NCBI GenBank assembly: GCA_963777735.1 | Contig: CAVZRQ010000006.1 | Location: 62,001-126,000 of the forward strand | Origin: ZC4RG30 sp963777735 | Lineage (GTDB): Bacteria > Pseudomonadota > Gammaproteobacteria > Steroidobacterales > Steroidobacteraceae | DNA length: 64,000 nt | Direction: 5' to 3' | Shown: positions 14,886-24,114 of the stretch, piece after piece | How positions within the stretch are numbered: position 1 is the stretch's first letter | How the letters are laid out: each line of letters starts with the position of its first letter | Translations under genes and position numbers: made by a program | The notes under the pieces: model-generated | Database searches by the model: none | Told to the model about the DNA's origin: nothing | The model's input: only the letters and a program-made list of their open reading frames with translations

Positions 14886-16055
14886 ATGCACGCACCCCTT
14901 CCGCTGAACTTACCCCGGGCCTTCGTCGCAGCTGCGGCGTTGTTTGCCCTGTCCTTGCCACTGGCAGCCGGCGAAGCGCCGCTCAAGCTGTCTGCCCAGC
15001 AGCTGAGTGCCGCACGCATTGCATTTACGAAGGCCACGAACGTCGATGCCACTGCAGCGGATGCCGGCCAGGGCGGCGCTTCCCTGCGGCTGTCGGGCCG
15101 GATCGTGGTGCCGAACTCCGCACTGGAGCTGGTGCTTTCACCGGTGGCCGGGCGGGTGGAGTCCTTGCTGGTGAATCCCGGCCAGCAGGTACGTGCCGGG
15201 CAGCCCCTGGCCCGAATCCACAGCGCCGAGATCGTCTCGCTGCAACGCGAACTGATCAGCGCCAGAAGCCGCGCCGGCACGGCGCGCACGCGCGCGGAGC
15301 GCGACGAGAAACTGCACGAGGAAGGCATCATTGCCCGCAACCGGCTGGAGGAAAGCCGGGCGCAGCTTGCCGAAGCCGAGGCCATGCTGGGTGAGCAGGT
15401 GCAATTGCTGCGCCTGGCCGGAATGTCCGAAAACGCGGTGTCGCGCCTGCACAGCGCTGCCGACATCACGACATTGCTGACCATCACCGCGCGCCGCGCG
15501 GGCAGTGTGCTGCAGCAGTCCACCGGTCCCGGCGAATCCATTGCCGCCGGCGACCTGCTGTTTCGCCTGGCCACTCTGGACAATCTCTGGGCTGAGCTGC
15601 AGGCCAGCCGTGCCCAGGCCGCGCAGATCCATGTCGGCGATCGCGTGACCATTCCGGGTTGCAGCCGCGACGGCAGCGTCATCGCCGCGGCATTGCAGCT
15701 CGACAGCCAGAGCCAGACCACTACGGTTCGCGCCCAGTTGCCCGGCAGCTCCGATTGCCTGACTCCGAACCAGTATGTCGAAGCGCTCATCACACCGAAG
15801 ACAACACGGGCCGGGCTGGTATCCGTGCCTGCCAGCAGTCTCGTGCAGCAACAGGGCACGAGCTACGTGTTCCTGCGAACCCCGGCTGGATTGCAGCCAG
15901 TTGCCGTGGAAGTGGAACGACGCACGGCTGACAGCGCCTGGATCAGCGGCGCCATCCAGTCGGGAGATGAAGTCGCCAGCGCGGGCCTCGCTGCCATCAA
16001 GGGCAGCTGGATGGGCCTGGGCGCAACGGCTGAAGCTGCTGGTGAGCAACGCTGA
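14886..16055 (+). CDS. Heavy-metal RND efflux periplasmic adaptor (CzcB/CusB-like)
   Basis: A membrane-fusion protein of about 389 residues. A signal peptide (about 1-28) is followed by a lipoyl/barrel-sandwich half (SPVAGRVESLLVNPGQQVRAG), an alpha-helical hairpin (about 110-175), the second lipoyl half and a beta-barrel plus membrane-proximal domain. It bridges the inner-membrane pump encoded next to the outer-membrane factor at 19447. The start taken is ATG at 14886; GTG at 14877 in the same frame is possible. No His/Met-rich metal-binding N-terminus is seen. The stop overlaps the start of the pump gene (TGATG). It follows a PmrA-type box, so the operon is probably under the neighbouring two-component system. 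Confidence 0.88.
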   Translation: MHAPLPLNLPRAFVAAAALFALSLPLAAGEAPLKLSAQQLSAARIAFTKATNVDATAADAGQGGASLRLSGRIVVPNSALELVLSPVAGRVESLLVNPGQQVRAGQPLARIHSAEIVSLQRELISARSRAGTARTRAERDEKLHEEGIIARNRLEESRAQLAEAEAMLGEQVQLLRLAGMSENAVSRLHSAADITTLLTITARRAGSVLQQSTGPGESIAAGDLLFRLATLDNLWAELQASRAQAAQIHVGDRVTIPGCSRDGSVIAAALQLDSQSQTTTVRAQLPGSSDCLTPNQYVEALITPKTTRAGLVSVPASSLVQQQGTSYVFLRTPAGLQPVAVEVERRTADSAWISGAIQSGDEVASAGLAAIKGSWMGLGATAEAAGEQR

Positions 16056-19000
16056 TGCTGGCCCGACTGATTGCACTGAGCCTCTCGCAGCGCATGCTGC
16101 TGGCCGTGCTGACGGTGTTGCTCGCTGCGGCTGGTCTGTGGTCGGCTCGCACGCTCCCCATCGATGCCTTTCCCGACATCTCATCGACCCAGGTGAAGGT
16201 GATCATGAAGGCGCCGGGCATGACCCCGGAAGAGGTGGAAGCCCGCATCACCGGCCCCATCGAGCAGGAACTGCTCGGCATCCCCGGGCAGACCATGCTG
16301 CGCTCGCGTTCCAAATATGCGATCGCCGATATCACGCTGGATTTCACCGACGAGACGGACATCTACTGGGCCCGGCAGCAGGTGAGCGAACGACTCGCGG
16401 GTGTGTTGCCGAATCTGCCAGTCACGGCAACGGGCGGCCTTGCTCCCATCAGCACGCCGCTGTCCGACATGTACATGTTCACCATCGAGGGGCCGCAGTC
16501 GCTGGAAGAGAAGCGCACGGTGCTCGACTGGACCATCCGCCCGCAACTGCGCGGACTGCCCGGCGTCGCCGACGTCAATGCACTGGGTGGTTTCGTGCGC
16601 AGCTTCGAGGTGGTGCCGGATGTGCTGGCGCTGGCCTCGCGCAACCTTTCACTGGGCGATCTGCACGCTGCCCTGGTGGGCAACAACCGCAGCGATGGCG
16701 CCGGCCGCCTGCAGCAGGAAGATGAATCGTGGCTGCTGCGCGCCGACGGCGACGTGCGGGATACCGCGGATGTGGCGAACATCGTCGTCGCCACCCGGGG
16801 TGACAACAGCGTGCGCGTGGCGGATGTCGCCGAGGTGCGCATCGGCGCACTCACCCGCTACGGCATGGTGACCCAGCAGGGAACCGGCGAAGCCGTCCAG
16901 GGCCTCGTGATCGGACTGCGCGGCGCCAACGCGCAGCGGGTCGTGGAGCTGGTGCGCGAGCGACTGGCACAGCTCGGCACCCAGCTTCCGGAAGGCATGA
17001 CCATCGAACCGTTCTATGACCGCGGCGATCTGGTCGAACGCGCCGTCACCAATGTCGTGAAAGCGCTGGCCGAGGCCGCCGTGCTGGTGCTGGTGCTGCT
17101 GTACCTGTTCCTGGGCAACATCCGCGCTGCCGCTGCCGTGGTGCTGATCCTGCCGCTGGCCGTGCTCACCACCGGCCTCGTGCTGAACTACATGGGTCTG
17201 TCCGCGAATCTGATGTCGCTGGGCGGGCTCGCCATTGCCATCGGCATGCTGGTCGATGCGGCCGTGGTGGTGGTGGAGAACATCGAGGCGCATCAGGCGC
17301 AGGAAGCGCATGGCCCGGTCCGTTCCCGGCTGCACGTGATCTATCGCGCCACGGCGGAAGTGGCCGTACCCGTGACCTCCGGCATCGCCATCATCGCCAT
17401 CGTGTTCCTGCCGCTGCTGAGCCTGCAGGGGCTGGAGGGCAAACTGTTCGGCCCGGTGGCGGTCACCATCGTCGTGGCCTTGCTGGCCTCGCTGCTGCTG
17501 TCGCTGACGGTGGTGCCGGTGGCTGCCTCGGTGCTGCTGCGCGAAGGCAGCCATTCCGTGCCGCGCCTGGTGCAGGTGCTGGAGCAGCGCTACCGGAAGC
17601 TGTTGTCCTGGTCGCTGCTGCGCGAGCGCTGGATCTACGCCGGCGCGGCGGCCGCCATGGTGGTCGCCGTGCTGCTGTTCACCACGCTCGGCAAATCCTT
17701 CCTGCCGACGATGGATGAAGGCGATATCGTGGTCCAGCACGAGAAGCTGCCTTCCATCGGCCTGCAGCGCTCGGCCGACATCGACCTCGAGATCCAGAAG
17801 CAGCTGCTGGCAGAGGTGCCCGAGATCGACCGCATGGTGGCGCGCGTGGGTTCCGACGAACTCGGGCTGGACCCGATGGGCACCAATGAAACCGATGGCT
17901 TCGTGAAGCTCAAGCCGCGCAGCGAATGGCGGCAGAAGGACAAAGCCTGGGTGGTCGACCAGATCCGCGCCGTCACGGATCGCTTCGCCGGCGTGAACTC
18001 CAGCTTCACCCAGCCGATCGAGATGCGGGTTTCGGAACTGATCTCGGGCACGCGCGGCGACCTCGCCGTCAAGATTTTCGGACCGGATCTGCCGACGCTG
18101 GATGGCCTCGCCGAATCGATCGCCGCAGAACTCATGCAGATTGAAGGCAGCGAGGACGTCAACGCCGCGCAGAACGGCGGTGTGCAGTACCTGCAGATCG
18201 CGCTCGACCGCGGTCGCATCGGACGCGCCGGACTTTCCGTCGAGGATGTGCAGGATGATTTGCGATCCATGGTGGAAGGCCGGCAGGCTGGCGTCGTGGT
18301 GGAATCCGGCAGGCGCCTGCCGCTGCTGCTGCGTGGTCCGCTCGGTGGTTCACAGGGTGTTTCACCAGACCTGTTCTCGCAGCTGGCCCTGCCCGGCAAC
18401 GACGGCATGGCCATTCCACTCACCCAGCTGGCTTCGCTGAATGGCACCGAAGGACCCGTGAAGGTGGAACGCGAGAACGGCACGCGCATGACTGTCGTGC
18501 GCTCCAACGTGCGTGACCGCGATCTGGTCGGCTTCGTGGAAGAAGCCCGTGCCCGCGTCGCCGAGAAGGTTGTCCTGCCACCCGGCTACCACCTGGCCTG
18601 GGGCGGTCAGTTCGAGAACCAGCAGCGCACCGCGGCGCGGCTGGCCGTGGTCGTGCCGGTGGCACTGCTGCTGATCTTCCTGCTGCTGTTCGCCACCTTC
18701 GCATCCGTGCGGCAGGCACTGCTGGTGCTCGCCAACATTCCCTTCGCACTGGTCGGCGGCGTATTCGCGCTGGCGATCACCGGCGAATACATGTCGGTGC
18801 CTGCGTCCGTGGGTTTCATCGCCCTGATGGGCATCGCGGTGCTCAATGGCCTGGTGATGATCAGCCACTTCAACCAGCTGCTCGCCAAGGGTCTGCCGCT
18901 GGATGAAGTGGTGCGGGGTGGTTCGATCCGACGACTGCGGCCGGTGCTGATGACGGCCAGCATCACGGCATTCGGCCTCGTGCCGCTGCTGTTCGCATCC

Positions 19001-19126
19001 GGACCCGGCTCGGAGATCCAGAAACCACTGGCCATCGTGGTGATCGGCGGCCTGGTCAGCTCCACCGCACTGACGCTGGTACTGCTGCCAAACCTGTTTC
19101 GACGTTTTGGCGTGGAGAAGAAATAA
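16055..19126 (+). CDS. Heavy-metal RND efflux pump (CzcA/CusA family)
   Basis: A 1023-residue inner-membrane proton/cation antiporter with the usual RND layout of 12 helices and two large periplasmic loops. The fourth-helix region reads GLAIAIGMLVDAAVVVVEN: the Asp and Glu of the VDxA...VEN motif are kept, but the earlier Asp of the DFG motif of CzcA (divalent metal pumps) is absent, as in CusA/SilA. Elsewhere it keeps CzcA-like signatures (DPMGTNETDGFVKLKP, then QPIEMRVSELISG). Substrate is thus uncertain; a monovalent or non-Zn/Co/Cd specificity is suggested by the helix motif. Second gene of a four-gene operon. Confidence 0.92.
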   Translation: MLARLIALSLSQRMLLAVLTVLLAAAGLWSARTLPIDAFPDISSTQVKVIMKAPGMTPEEVEARITGPIEQELLGIPGQTMLRSRSKYAIADITLDFTDETDIYWARQQVSERLAGVLPNLPVTATGGLAPISTPLSDMYMFTIEGPQSLEEKRTVLDWTIRPQLRGLPGVADVNALGGFVRSFEVVPDVLALASRNLSLGDLHAALVGNNRSDGAGRLQQEDESWLLRADGDVRDTADVANIVVATRGDNSVRVADVAEVRIGALTRYGMVTQQGTGEAVQGLVIGLRGANAQRVVELVRERLAQLGTQLPEGMTIEPFYDRGDLVERAVTNVVKALAEAAVLVLVLLYLFLGNIRAAAAVVLILPLAVLTTGLVLNYMGLSANLMSLGGLAIAIGMLVDAAVVVVENIEAHQAQEAHGPVRSRLHVIYRATAEVAVPVTSGIAIIAIVFLPLLSLQGLEGKLFGPVAVTIVVALLASLLLSLTVVPVAASVLLREGSHSVPRLVQVLEQRYRKLLSWSLLRERWIYAGAAAAMVVAVLLFTTLGKSFLPTMDEGDIVVQHEKLPSIGLQRSADIDLEIQKQLLAEVPEIDRMVARVGSDELGLDPMGTNETDGFVKLKPRSEWRQKDKAWVVDQIRAVTDRFAGVNSSFTQPIEMRVSELISGTRGDLAVKIFGPDLPTLDGLAESIAAELMQIEGSEDVNAAQNGGVQYLQIALDRGRIGRAGLSVEDVQDDLRSMVEGRQAGVVVESGRRLPLLLRGPLGGSQGVSPDLFSQLALPGNDGMAIPLTQLASLNGTEGPVKVERENGTRMTVVRSNVRDRDLVGFVEEARARVAEKVVLPPGYHLAWGGQFENQQRTAARLAVVVPVALLLIFLLLFATFASVRQALLVLANIPFALVGGVFALAITGEYMSVPASVGFIALMGIAVLNGLVMISHFNQLLAKGLPLDEVVRGGSIRRLRPVLMTASITAFGLVPLLFASGPGSEIQKPLAIVVIGGLVSSTALTLVLLPNLFRRFGVEKK

Positions 19127-19450
19127 ATGCTGGAACCCACTGCTATTCCCGATTGCCTGCTGACGATCTCGCTGCCGCGGGCGCTGGAGGAGGAAATCAT
19201 CGACCTGCTCCGCGAGCAGCCGCAATGGGTGAGCGGCTTCACGGCGTTGCCAGCCGAGGGCTTCGGCAGCGGTACGCGCCTGCACAGCTCCATGGAACAG
19301 GTCCGTGGCCGCTCCAGCCGCTGCCTGCTGCAGGTGGTGTTGCGTTCAGAGCACGCAGAACCGCTGCTTGCCGCACTGAAAGAACGGATCCCCAGCGACG
19401 AAGTGGCCTGGTGGACGGTACCCGTGAATGGATTCGGGAGGTTTGCATGA
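19127..19450 (+). CDS. DUF3240 family PII-like protein
   Basis: A 107-residue soluble protein starting directly after the pump stop codon. It has the ferredoxin-like beta-alpha-beta pattern of DUF3240 proteins (DCLLTISLPRALEEEIIDLL, then CLLQVVLRSEHAEPLLAAL), which are commonly found within Czc/Cus-type operons and are thought to be PII-like. No metal-binding Cys/His cluster stands out. The function within the efflux system is unknown. Its stop overlaps the ATG of the outer-membrane factor (ATGA). Confidence 0.8.
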   Translation: MLEPTAIPDCLLTISLPRALEEEIIDLLREQPQWVSGFTALPAEGFGSGTRLHSSMEQVRGRSSRCLLQVVLRSEHAEPLLAALKERIPSDEVAWWTVPVNGFGRFA

Positions 19451-20727
19451 AACCCGCGCGATGGATCGTTCGGCTGACCGCACCGATGCTGCTGCTCGCC
19501 TGCGCCAACGCGCAGCCAGCAGAAAGCGGGACGGAATCCGCCATCTGGAGCCTGCCTGCGGCGGCGGAGGTGCATCACGCCATGCAGGGTTCACCACTGC
19601 TGCAGATCGCAGCCGAATCCATCGCGGAAGGTCGCGCAAGGCAGAGCCTGCTGCGCGCCGGCCCGCACGAACTGGAGGTCTCCGCCCTCGCGCAGCGCCG
19701 CACGAACGAGTTCGGGCAGACCGGCAACGAGCAGGAATACGGACTGCAAACCGGAGTGCGCTGGCCGTGGAAGCGCGCGCTCGATCAGCAGATTGGCAGT
19801 TTCGCGCGGGAGGTCGGTGAACTCAGCTATCTGGATGCCTGGCACGAAGCCGGCCGCGCCCTGCTCGATCACTGGTATGCCTGGCTGCATGCCGAATACA
19901 CCGCACGCCTGCACGACCAGCATCTCGAAGTGCTGCAAGGGCAGCAGGATGCCGTCGCGCGGCGCGTGACCGCGGGAGATGCCGCCAGGATTGAACTCCA
20001 ACTGGCCGAGTCGGAAACACTGCGGGTGCGTGCCGCGCGCATCCAGGCACAACGCGATGCACGCCTGGCGCAGGAAGTGCTGGTGCGTGAATTTCCGCTT
20101 TTGCCGCTCCAGCTTCCGGTGGCATTGCAGGCTCCGGTGGCTCTGCCGGAAAACGATACCGACCTGCTGCAGCAGATCGTCGAGGAAAATCACGAGATCG
20201 AGCTTGCCGCCGCCCGTCGTGAGGAGGCCCTGCTCAATTCCGAAAGGGTCGCGCGCGACCGGCTCGCTGATCCGAGCATCGGACTGCGTTACACCAACAA
20301 TCTCGGCGGCGAGCGCAAGGTGATCGGCCTGACCTTCAGCATGCCCATCGGGGGTGCGGCACGCACCGCGCAGGCCGCACTCGCGCGCAGTGACGCCCGC
20401 AAGGCCGCAGCCGAGGCGCTGCGTGCGCAGGATTCAGTCGCCGCGGCCGCTCGCAGTGCCGTGGCGGATGCACGGCACAGCCTGAGCAGCTGGCAGGAGG
20501 CCAATGCTGCGCAACAGCAAGTGCAGTCCGTTGCGGACTCAACTGCCCGGGGATATTCGCTGGGCGAGTTCGATATCAGCGTTCTGCTCGCCGCGCGGCG
20601 CTCGGCGCTTCTGGCCGAGCAGGAATTGCTCGACGCCCTGGTGAGGGCAGAATGGTCGCATGCCCGGGTTCTGCTGGATGCGCATCGCCTGTGGGCACCA
20701 CCCGGTCATGAGGGCGAGCAAAAATAA
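19447..20727 (+). CDS. TolC-family outer-membrane efflux protein
   Basis: A 426-residue protein with a signal peptide (MLLLACANAQPAES) and two long coiled-coil/hairpin halves typical of outer-membrane efflux proteins (the CzcC/CusC role). LLLACA could be a lipobox-like Cys, so it may be lipidated. The start is ATG at 19447, overlapping the DUF3240 stop (ATGA); the frame is open further upstream but that part only shadows the DUF3240 gene. It completes a tripartite metal exporter with the adaptor and pump. No terminator with a clear T-run is seen after it. Confidence 0.87.
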   Translation: MKPARWIVRLTAPMLLLACANAQPAESGTESAIWSLPAAAEVHHAMQGSPLLQIAAESIAEGRARQSLLRAGPHELEVSALAQRRTNEFGQTGNEQEYGLQTGVRWPWKRALDQQIGSFAREVGELSYLDAWHEAGRALLDHWYAWLHAEYTARLHDQHLEVLQGQQDAVARRVTAGDAARIELQLAESETLRVRAARIQAQRDARLAQEVLVREFPLLPLQLPVALQAPVALPENDTDLLQQIVEENHEIELAAARREEALLNSERVARDRLADPSIGLRYTNNLGGERKVIGLTFSMPIGGAARTAQAALARSDARKAAAEALRAQDSVAAAARSAVADARHSLSSWQEANAAQQQVQSVADSTARGYSLGEFDISVLLAARRSALLAEQELLDALVRAEWSHARVLLDAHRLWAPPGHEGEQK

Positions 20728-20774
20728 TCCAGGGATCCAGCCGCTGGCGGCAATTCACGCAGGGCGCAACCCAC

Positions 20775-20780
20775 TACAAT
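20775..20780 (+). promoter_or_regulatory. Candidate -10 box for the XRE regulator gene
   Basis: TACAAT matches five of six bases of the sigma-70 -10 consensus. No good -35 is seen 17 nt upstream (AATTCA). If used, transcription begins near 20787, which argues against the in-frame ATG at 20779 and supports a start at 20806 or 20821. Confidence 0.4.
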
Positions 20781-20820
20781 GCGATGCTGTGCACGCATGC
20801 TAGGGATGGGCTCAAGCGGC

Positions 20821-21729
20821 ATGAAAGCAGATTCTCCAGCAGGTCAGACCAGCCGGGCGCAAAAGGAAACCGCCGGGACTTCCGGCCGCGTGCTCACAAC
20901 GCTCGAACAGCAACGCTCCGAGTTCCTGCGCATGTGCCGCAGCCGCATCCGGCCAGAGGATGTCGGCCTGCCAGGCAGCCAGCGTGCCCGCAGCGGCGGC
21001 CTGCGTCGCGAAGATGTGGCCGGGCTCTCAGGCCTCAGTCTCTCCTGGTACACCTGGCTGGAACAGGGTCGCGATATCCGCGTCTCCGACGACGTTCTCG
21101 AGCGACTGAGCCACACGCTGCGGCTGACGGATGACGAGCGCACCTATCTGTTCTCGCTGGTGCAGCGCCTGGCGCCTCGCCAGCCGGGAGTAAAACAAAC
21201 CACCGCGCCGCCGGATGTGGTGCGCATGCTGCAGTCTCTCAGTGTGCCGGCGTTTGTACTGAACATGTACTGGGATGTACTTGCCTGGAACGCCCACAAG
21301 GCGGCGATCTATCGCGACTACGCAACGCTGCCGGACGAACAGCGCAATCTGCTGGAGATCCTGCTGACCCAGCCCGTGAGTCATCTCGACGCGGCACAGC
21401 AGGAAGAGATGGCCCAGCGCCTGTGCGCGCGTCTGCGTTACGACTACAGCTGGAATGCCGACGATCCGCATTTCGAGGCGCTGGTACAACGGCTGCGGGC
21501 CAATTCGCCCTTGTTCAACCGTTTCTGGCAGGAATCGGACTTCACGCTGCGGGCGTATGGATTGCATCAATTCACACACGCCCGGTTTGGAGAGCTGTCG
21601 TTCGAGCACACCTCCTACATGCCGGATGGCCACCCCGACCTGCGCGTCGTGATCTGCACGCCGGACAACCTCGGGGCGAAACTTGCTGTTGCCGTCGTGA
21701 GTGCCGAGCTGGCGCAGGCCGCGGGCTAG
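20821..21729 (+). CDS. XRE-family regulator with MmyB/MLTR-type ligand-binding domain
   Basis: A 302-residue protein. The N-terminal HTH (about 20-90) includes GGLRREDVAGLSGLSLSWYT followed by WLEQGRDIRVS, the hallmark of this family. The C-terminal half (about 115-295) is the PAS-like MmyB domain (VLAWNAHKAA, then FTHARFGELSFEHT). Family members sense small lipophilic ligands and usually control a neighbouring oxidoreductase or transporter. Start ATG at 20821 is preferred over ATGs at 20779 and 20806 because of the -10 box position. It is convergent with the MBL-fold gene, the two TAG stops being directly adjacent. The target is unknown. Confidence 0.85.
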   Translation: MKADSPAGQTSRAQKETAGTSGRVLTTLEQQRSEFLRMCRSRIRPEDVGLPGSQRARSGGLRREDVAGLSGLSLSWYTWLEQGRDIRVSDDVLERLSHTLRLTDDERTYLFSLVQRLAPRQPGVKQTTAPPDVVRMLQSLSVPAFVLNMYWDVLAWNAHKAAIYRDYATLPDEQRNLLEILLTQPVSHLDAAQQEEMAQRLCARLRYDYSWNADDPHFEALVQRLRANSPLFNRFWQESDFTLRAYGLHQFTHARFGELSFEHTSYMPDGHPDLRVVICTPDNLGAKLAVAVVSAELAQAAG

Positions 21730-22662
21730 CTAGACGATCGAAACGCCCAGTTCGCCAGCCCGGTGCGCCATGCCCGGGTAGCTGTTGGCAATCAGCAGCG
21801 AAGAATCACCCCATTGCGGCTCGAATTCGCGCGCTGGCGCCGCTGCAATCATCTCCTTCGCACTCATGCCCTGCGCCATCAGGCGCGACAGGCGCGTCTT
21901 GATGGTGTTGAGCATGGCGTGCTCTGTTCGCAGATGTTCGCGGTTCTGGGGCAGGCCGAGACCCGGGATCACCTGTGTATCGGGACCCGCCAGTTCAATC
22001 AGCGATTGCAGCGCAGTGACCACGCCCCCGATCCAGCCATTGGTGCAGTAGTCGATGATGGGGAACCGGCCCACCGACACCACATCACCGGCCACCAGCA
22101 CATTGGCCTTGCGGAAGTAGACATAGATGTCGCCATCGGTGTGCGCCTGCGGCATGTGGCCGTAGTCGATCTTCTCGCCACCGAACTCCAGCGAGCCGGT
22201 GGTGTAGAAGGTCTGGTTCGGCTGCGCGATCTTCGGCAGCGGCTGATACACACGCTGCTCCCATATCGACTCGACATCGGTGGTAAGCCACTGCCGCGTG
22301 TATTCATGCGCAATGATGCGGGTGCCGGCAGCGCCCAGCGTGGCATTGGAGCCTGTCTGGTCGGCATGCCAGTGCGTATTGAACAGCGTATGCACGCGCG
22401 CATTGCCGGCAATCGTGCGCACGGCTTTCAGCAGCCGTGCGGAGTGTTCGCGTGTGCCGCCATCGACCAGCAGCACACCCTCCGGCGAGTTCAGCACCAC
22501 CACATTGCCGCCGGCGCCGGAGATCAGCGAAAGATTCGCCGCCAGCGGGTGGATGACCAGTTCCGCGTCAGCCGCAACGGCCGCAACAGCGCGCGTTGCC
22601 GCCAGGGTAAAGCTTGCCGCGGGCACAACCCGGGTGAGAAAACTGCGTCGATCCATGTTCAT
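21730..22662 (-). CDS. Exported metallo-beta-lactamase-fold hydrolase
   Basis: A 310-residue protein with a Tat-like N-terminus (DRRSFLTRVVPAASF). The metal site reads THWHADQTG (HxHxDQ) with a downstream AHTDGD, so site 1 His and site 2 Asp are present and the usual DH third His is Gln. It resembles MBL-fold proteins of the SoxH/quinoprotein-relay type more than clinical beta-lactamases. Last gene of a minus-strand operon of DUF1592, DUF1552, ankyrin and this protein, 12 nt after the ankyrin gene. Substrate unknown. Confidence 0.83.
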   Translation of the reverse strand: MNMDRRSFLTRVVPAASFTLAATRAVAAVAADAELVIHPLAANLSLISGAGGNVVVLNSPEGVLLVDGGTREHSARLLKAVRTIAGNARVHTLFNTHWHADQTGSNATLGAAGTRIIAHEYTRQWLTTDVESIWEQRVYQPLPKIAQPNQTFYTTGSLEFGGEKIDYGHMPQAHTDGDIYVYFRKANVLVAGDVVSVGRFPIIDYCTNGWIGGVVTALQSLIELAGPDTQVIPGLGLPQNREHLRTEHAMLNTIKTRLSRLMAQGMSAKEMIAAAPAREFEPQWGDSSLLIANSYPGMAHRAGELGVSIV

Positions 22663-22674
22663 CTTCGCTGCGCC

Positions 22675-24111
22675 TCAGGGCGCGGCGCTCCCCACGGGGC
22701 TCGCCGCCATCAGCCGTCGCAGCAGCGCTTCCGTCTCGGGCCGCGGCTGCGAGCCAGCAGATCGCCCCGAAGTGCTGGCCTCCCCGCGGGTGAGATCCAC
22801 GGCGGTGCGACCGCGTGCATCCTTGGCATGCAGGTCGATCCTGTGTTCCACCAGCGTGTTGACCACCGAATTCCAGCCCCAGCTTGCCGCGCCATGCAGC
22901 GGCGTCTGGCCACTGCGGTCGCGGATCGCGAGGTTCGCACCGGCGCCCAGCAACTGTTTCACGGATTCGTGTGCATCGGTCTCGGTCTTGTAGCGCCCGC
23001 GCGTGTCCAGCGCACTGGAGCCGATTCCGGCAGCCGCCAGCAATGGCGTGATGCCATTGACGTTCGGCAGCTCGACATTGGCCTTGTACTGCAGCAGCAA
23101 GCGGATGGCTGCCGCATCGCCCGCCTTGGCTGCGCGCAGCAGCGGCGTGGTGCCCACCGTCAGCATCGCATCGGCACCGCGATCATCACGCAGCGAGCGA
23201 TAGGGAGGATAAAGCTTCAGCTGCATGTCGGGATTCGCGCCGGCCTTCAGCAACATCTCGATCAGCTCGATGGCCGTGGTCTTGTCGAGTGATGGCCGGT
23301 CTGCGCGGCCACCGGTGGGCAGCGTGTTCATGTCCACGGCGGCATACAGGGGGGCGCGCCCCCAGGTATCCCATTTGTTCACATCGGCGCCACGGCGCAC
23401 CAGCAAGGCAGCCGTATCGAAACTGAGGTTGATGGTCGCGAGCAGCAGCGGCGTGACGCGATCCGGATCGGTGAGATTCACATCGGCGCCGCCATCCAGC
23501 AGCAGCTGTGCGCATTCGGCGCAACCGCGGCGCGCGGCGTACAGCAGCGGCGTGAACCCGCCGGAGGGTCGCGCCTGCTTGCGTGGCTCGGCGGTGACCT
23601 GCCGCTCCCAGTCATTCACGGTGGAACGCGCGTTGACCTCGGCGCCATGCTGCAGCAGCAGCTTCACCATGGCGGGCTGGGCTTCGGCCGCCGCCCACAT
23701 CAATGCCGTCTGGCCGCGCCAGCCCTCGCGCACATTCACCTTCGCGCCACGCTTGAGCAGCAGCTTCGCCGCTTCCAGATTGCTGGTGCGCGCGATGATC
23801 ATCAGGGGAGTCATGCCGTCGTCGTTCGACGATTCCACATCGGCGCCGGCTGCCAGCAGCTTGCGGATCACCTCCACATTGCCGGTCACGGCCGCTTCCG
23901 ACAATGGCGTCGAACCGTAGTCGTTGCGGGCATTCACATTCGCACGTGCCGCAATCAGCCGGGTCACGGCCGGCACGTCGTTGTTGTAGACGGCCCAGTG
24001 CAACTCGGTCGTGCCATCGCCCGTGTCCCCGGTCTGCGCCACGGCGGTGCCGCAGAACATTGCCAGCGAGGCGATCGCGACCCGCAGGCCTGCATGCATT
24101 GAATCCACCAT
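22675..24111 (-). CDS. Exported ankyrin-repeat protein
   Basis: A 478-residue protein with a signal peptide (SLAMFCGTAVAQ) and ankyrin repeats along its length (GTTELHWAVYNND, GSTPLSEAAVTGNVEVIR, GQTPLHGAASWGWNSVV and others). A Ser/Thr/Gly-rich linker precedes the last helix. It starts 3 nt after the DUF1552 stop. Ankyrin proteins regularly accompany DUF1592/DUF1552 pairs, suggesting a scaffold or inhibitor for them. An alternative start is Met5 at 24099. Confidence 0.85.
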   Translation of the reverse strand: MVDSMHAGLRVAIASLAMFCGTAVAQTGDTGDGTTELHWAVYNNDVPAVTRLIAARANVNARNDYGSTPLSEAAVTGNVEVIRKLLAAGADVESSNDDGMTPLMIIARTSNLEAAKLLLKRGAKVNVREGWRGQTALMWAAAEAQPAMVKLLLQHGAEVNARSTVNDWERQVTAEPRKQARPSGGFTPLLYAARRGCAECAQLLLDGGADVNLTDPDRVTPLLLATINLSFDTAALLVRRGADVNKWDTWGRAPLYAAVDMNTLPTGGRADRPSLDKTTAIELIEMLLKAGANPDMQLKLYPPYRSLRDDRGADAMLTVGTTPLLRAAKAGDAAAIRLLLQYKANVELPNVNGITPLLAAAGIGSSALDTRGRYKTETDAHESVKQLLGAGANLAIRDRSGQTPLHGAASWGWNSVVNTLVEHRIDLHAKDARGRTAVDLTRGEASTSGRSAGSQPRPETEALLRRLMAASPVGSAAP

Positions 24112-24114
24112 CTG

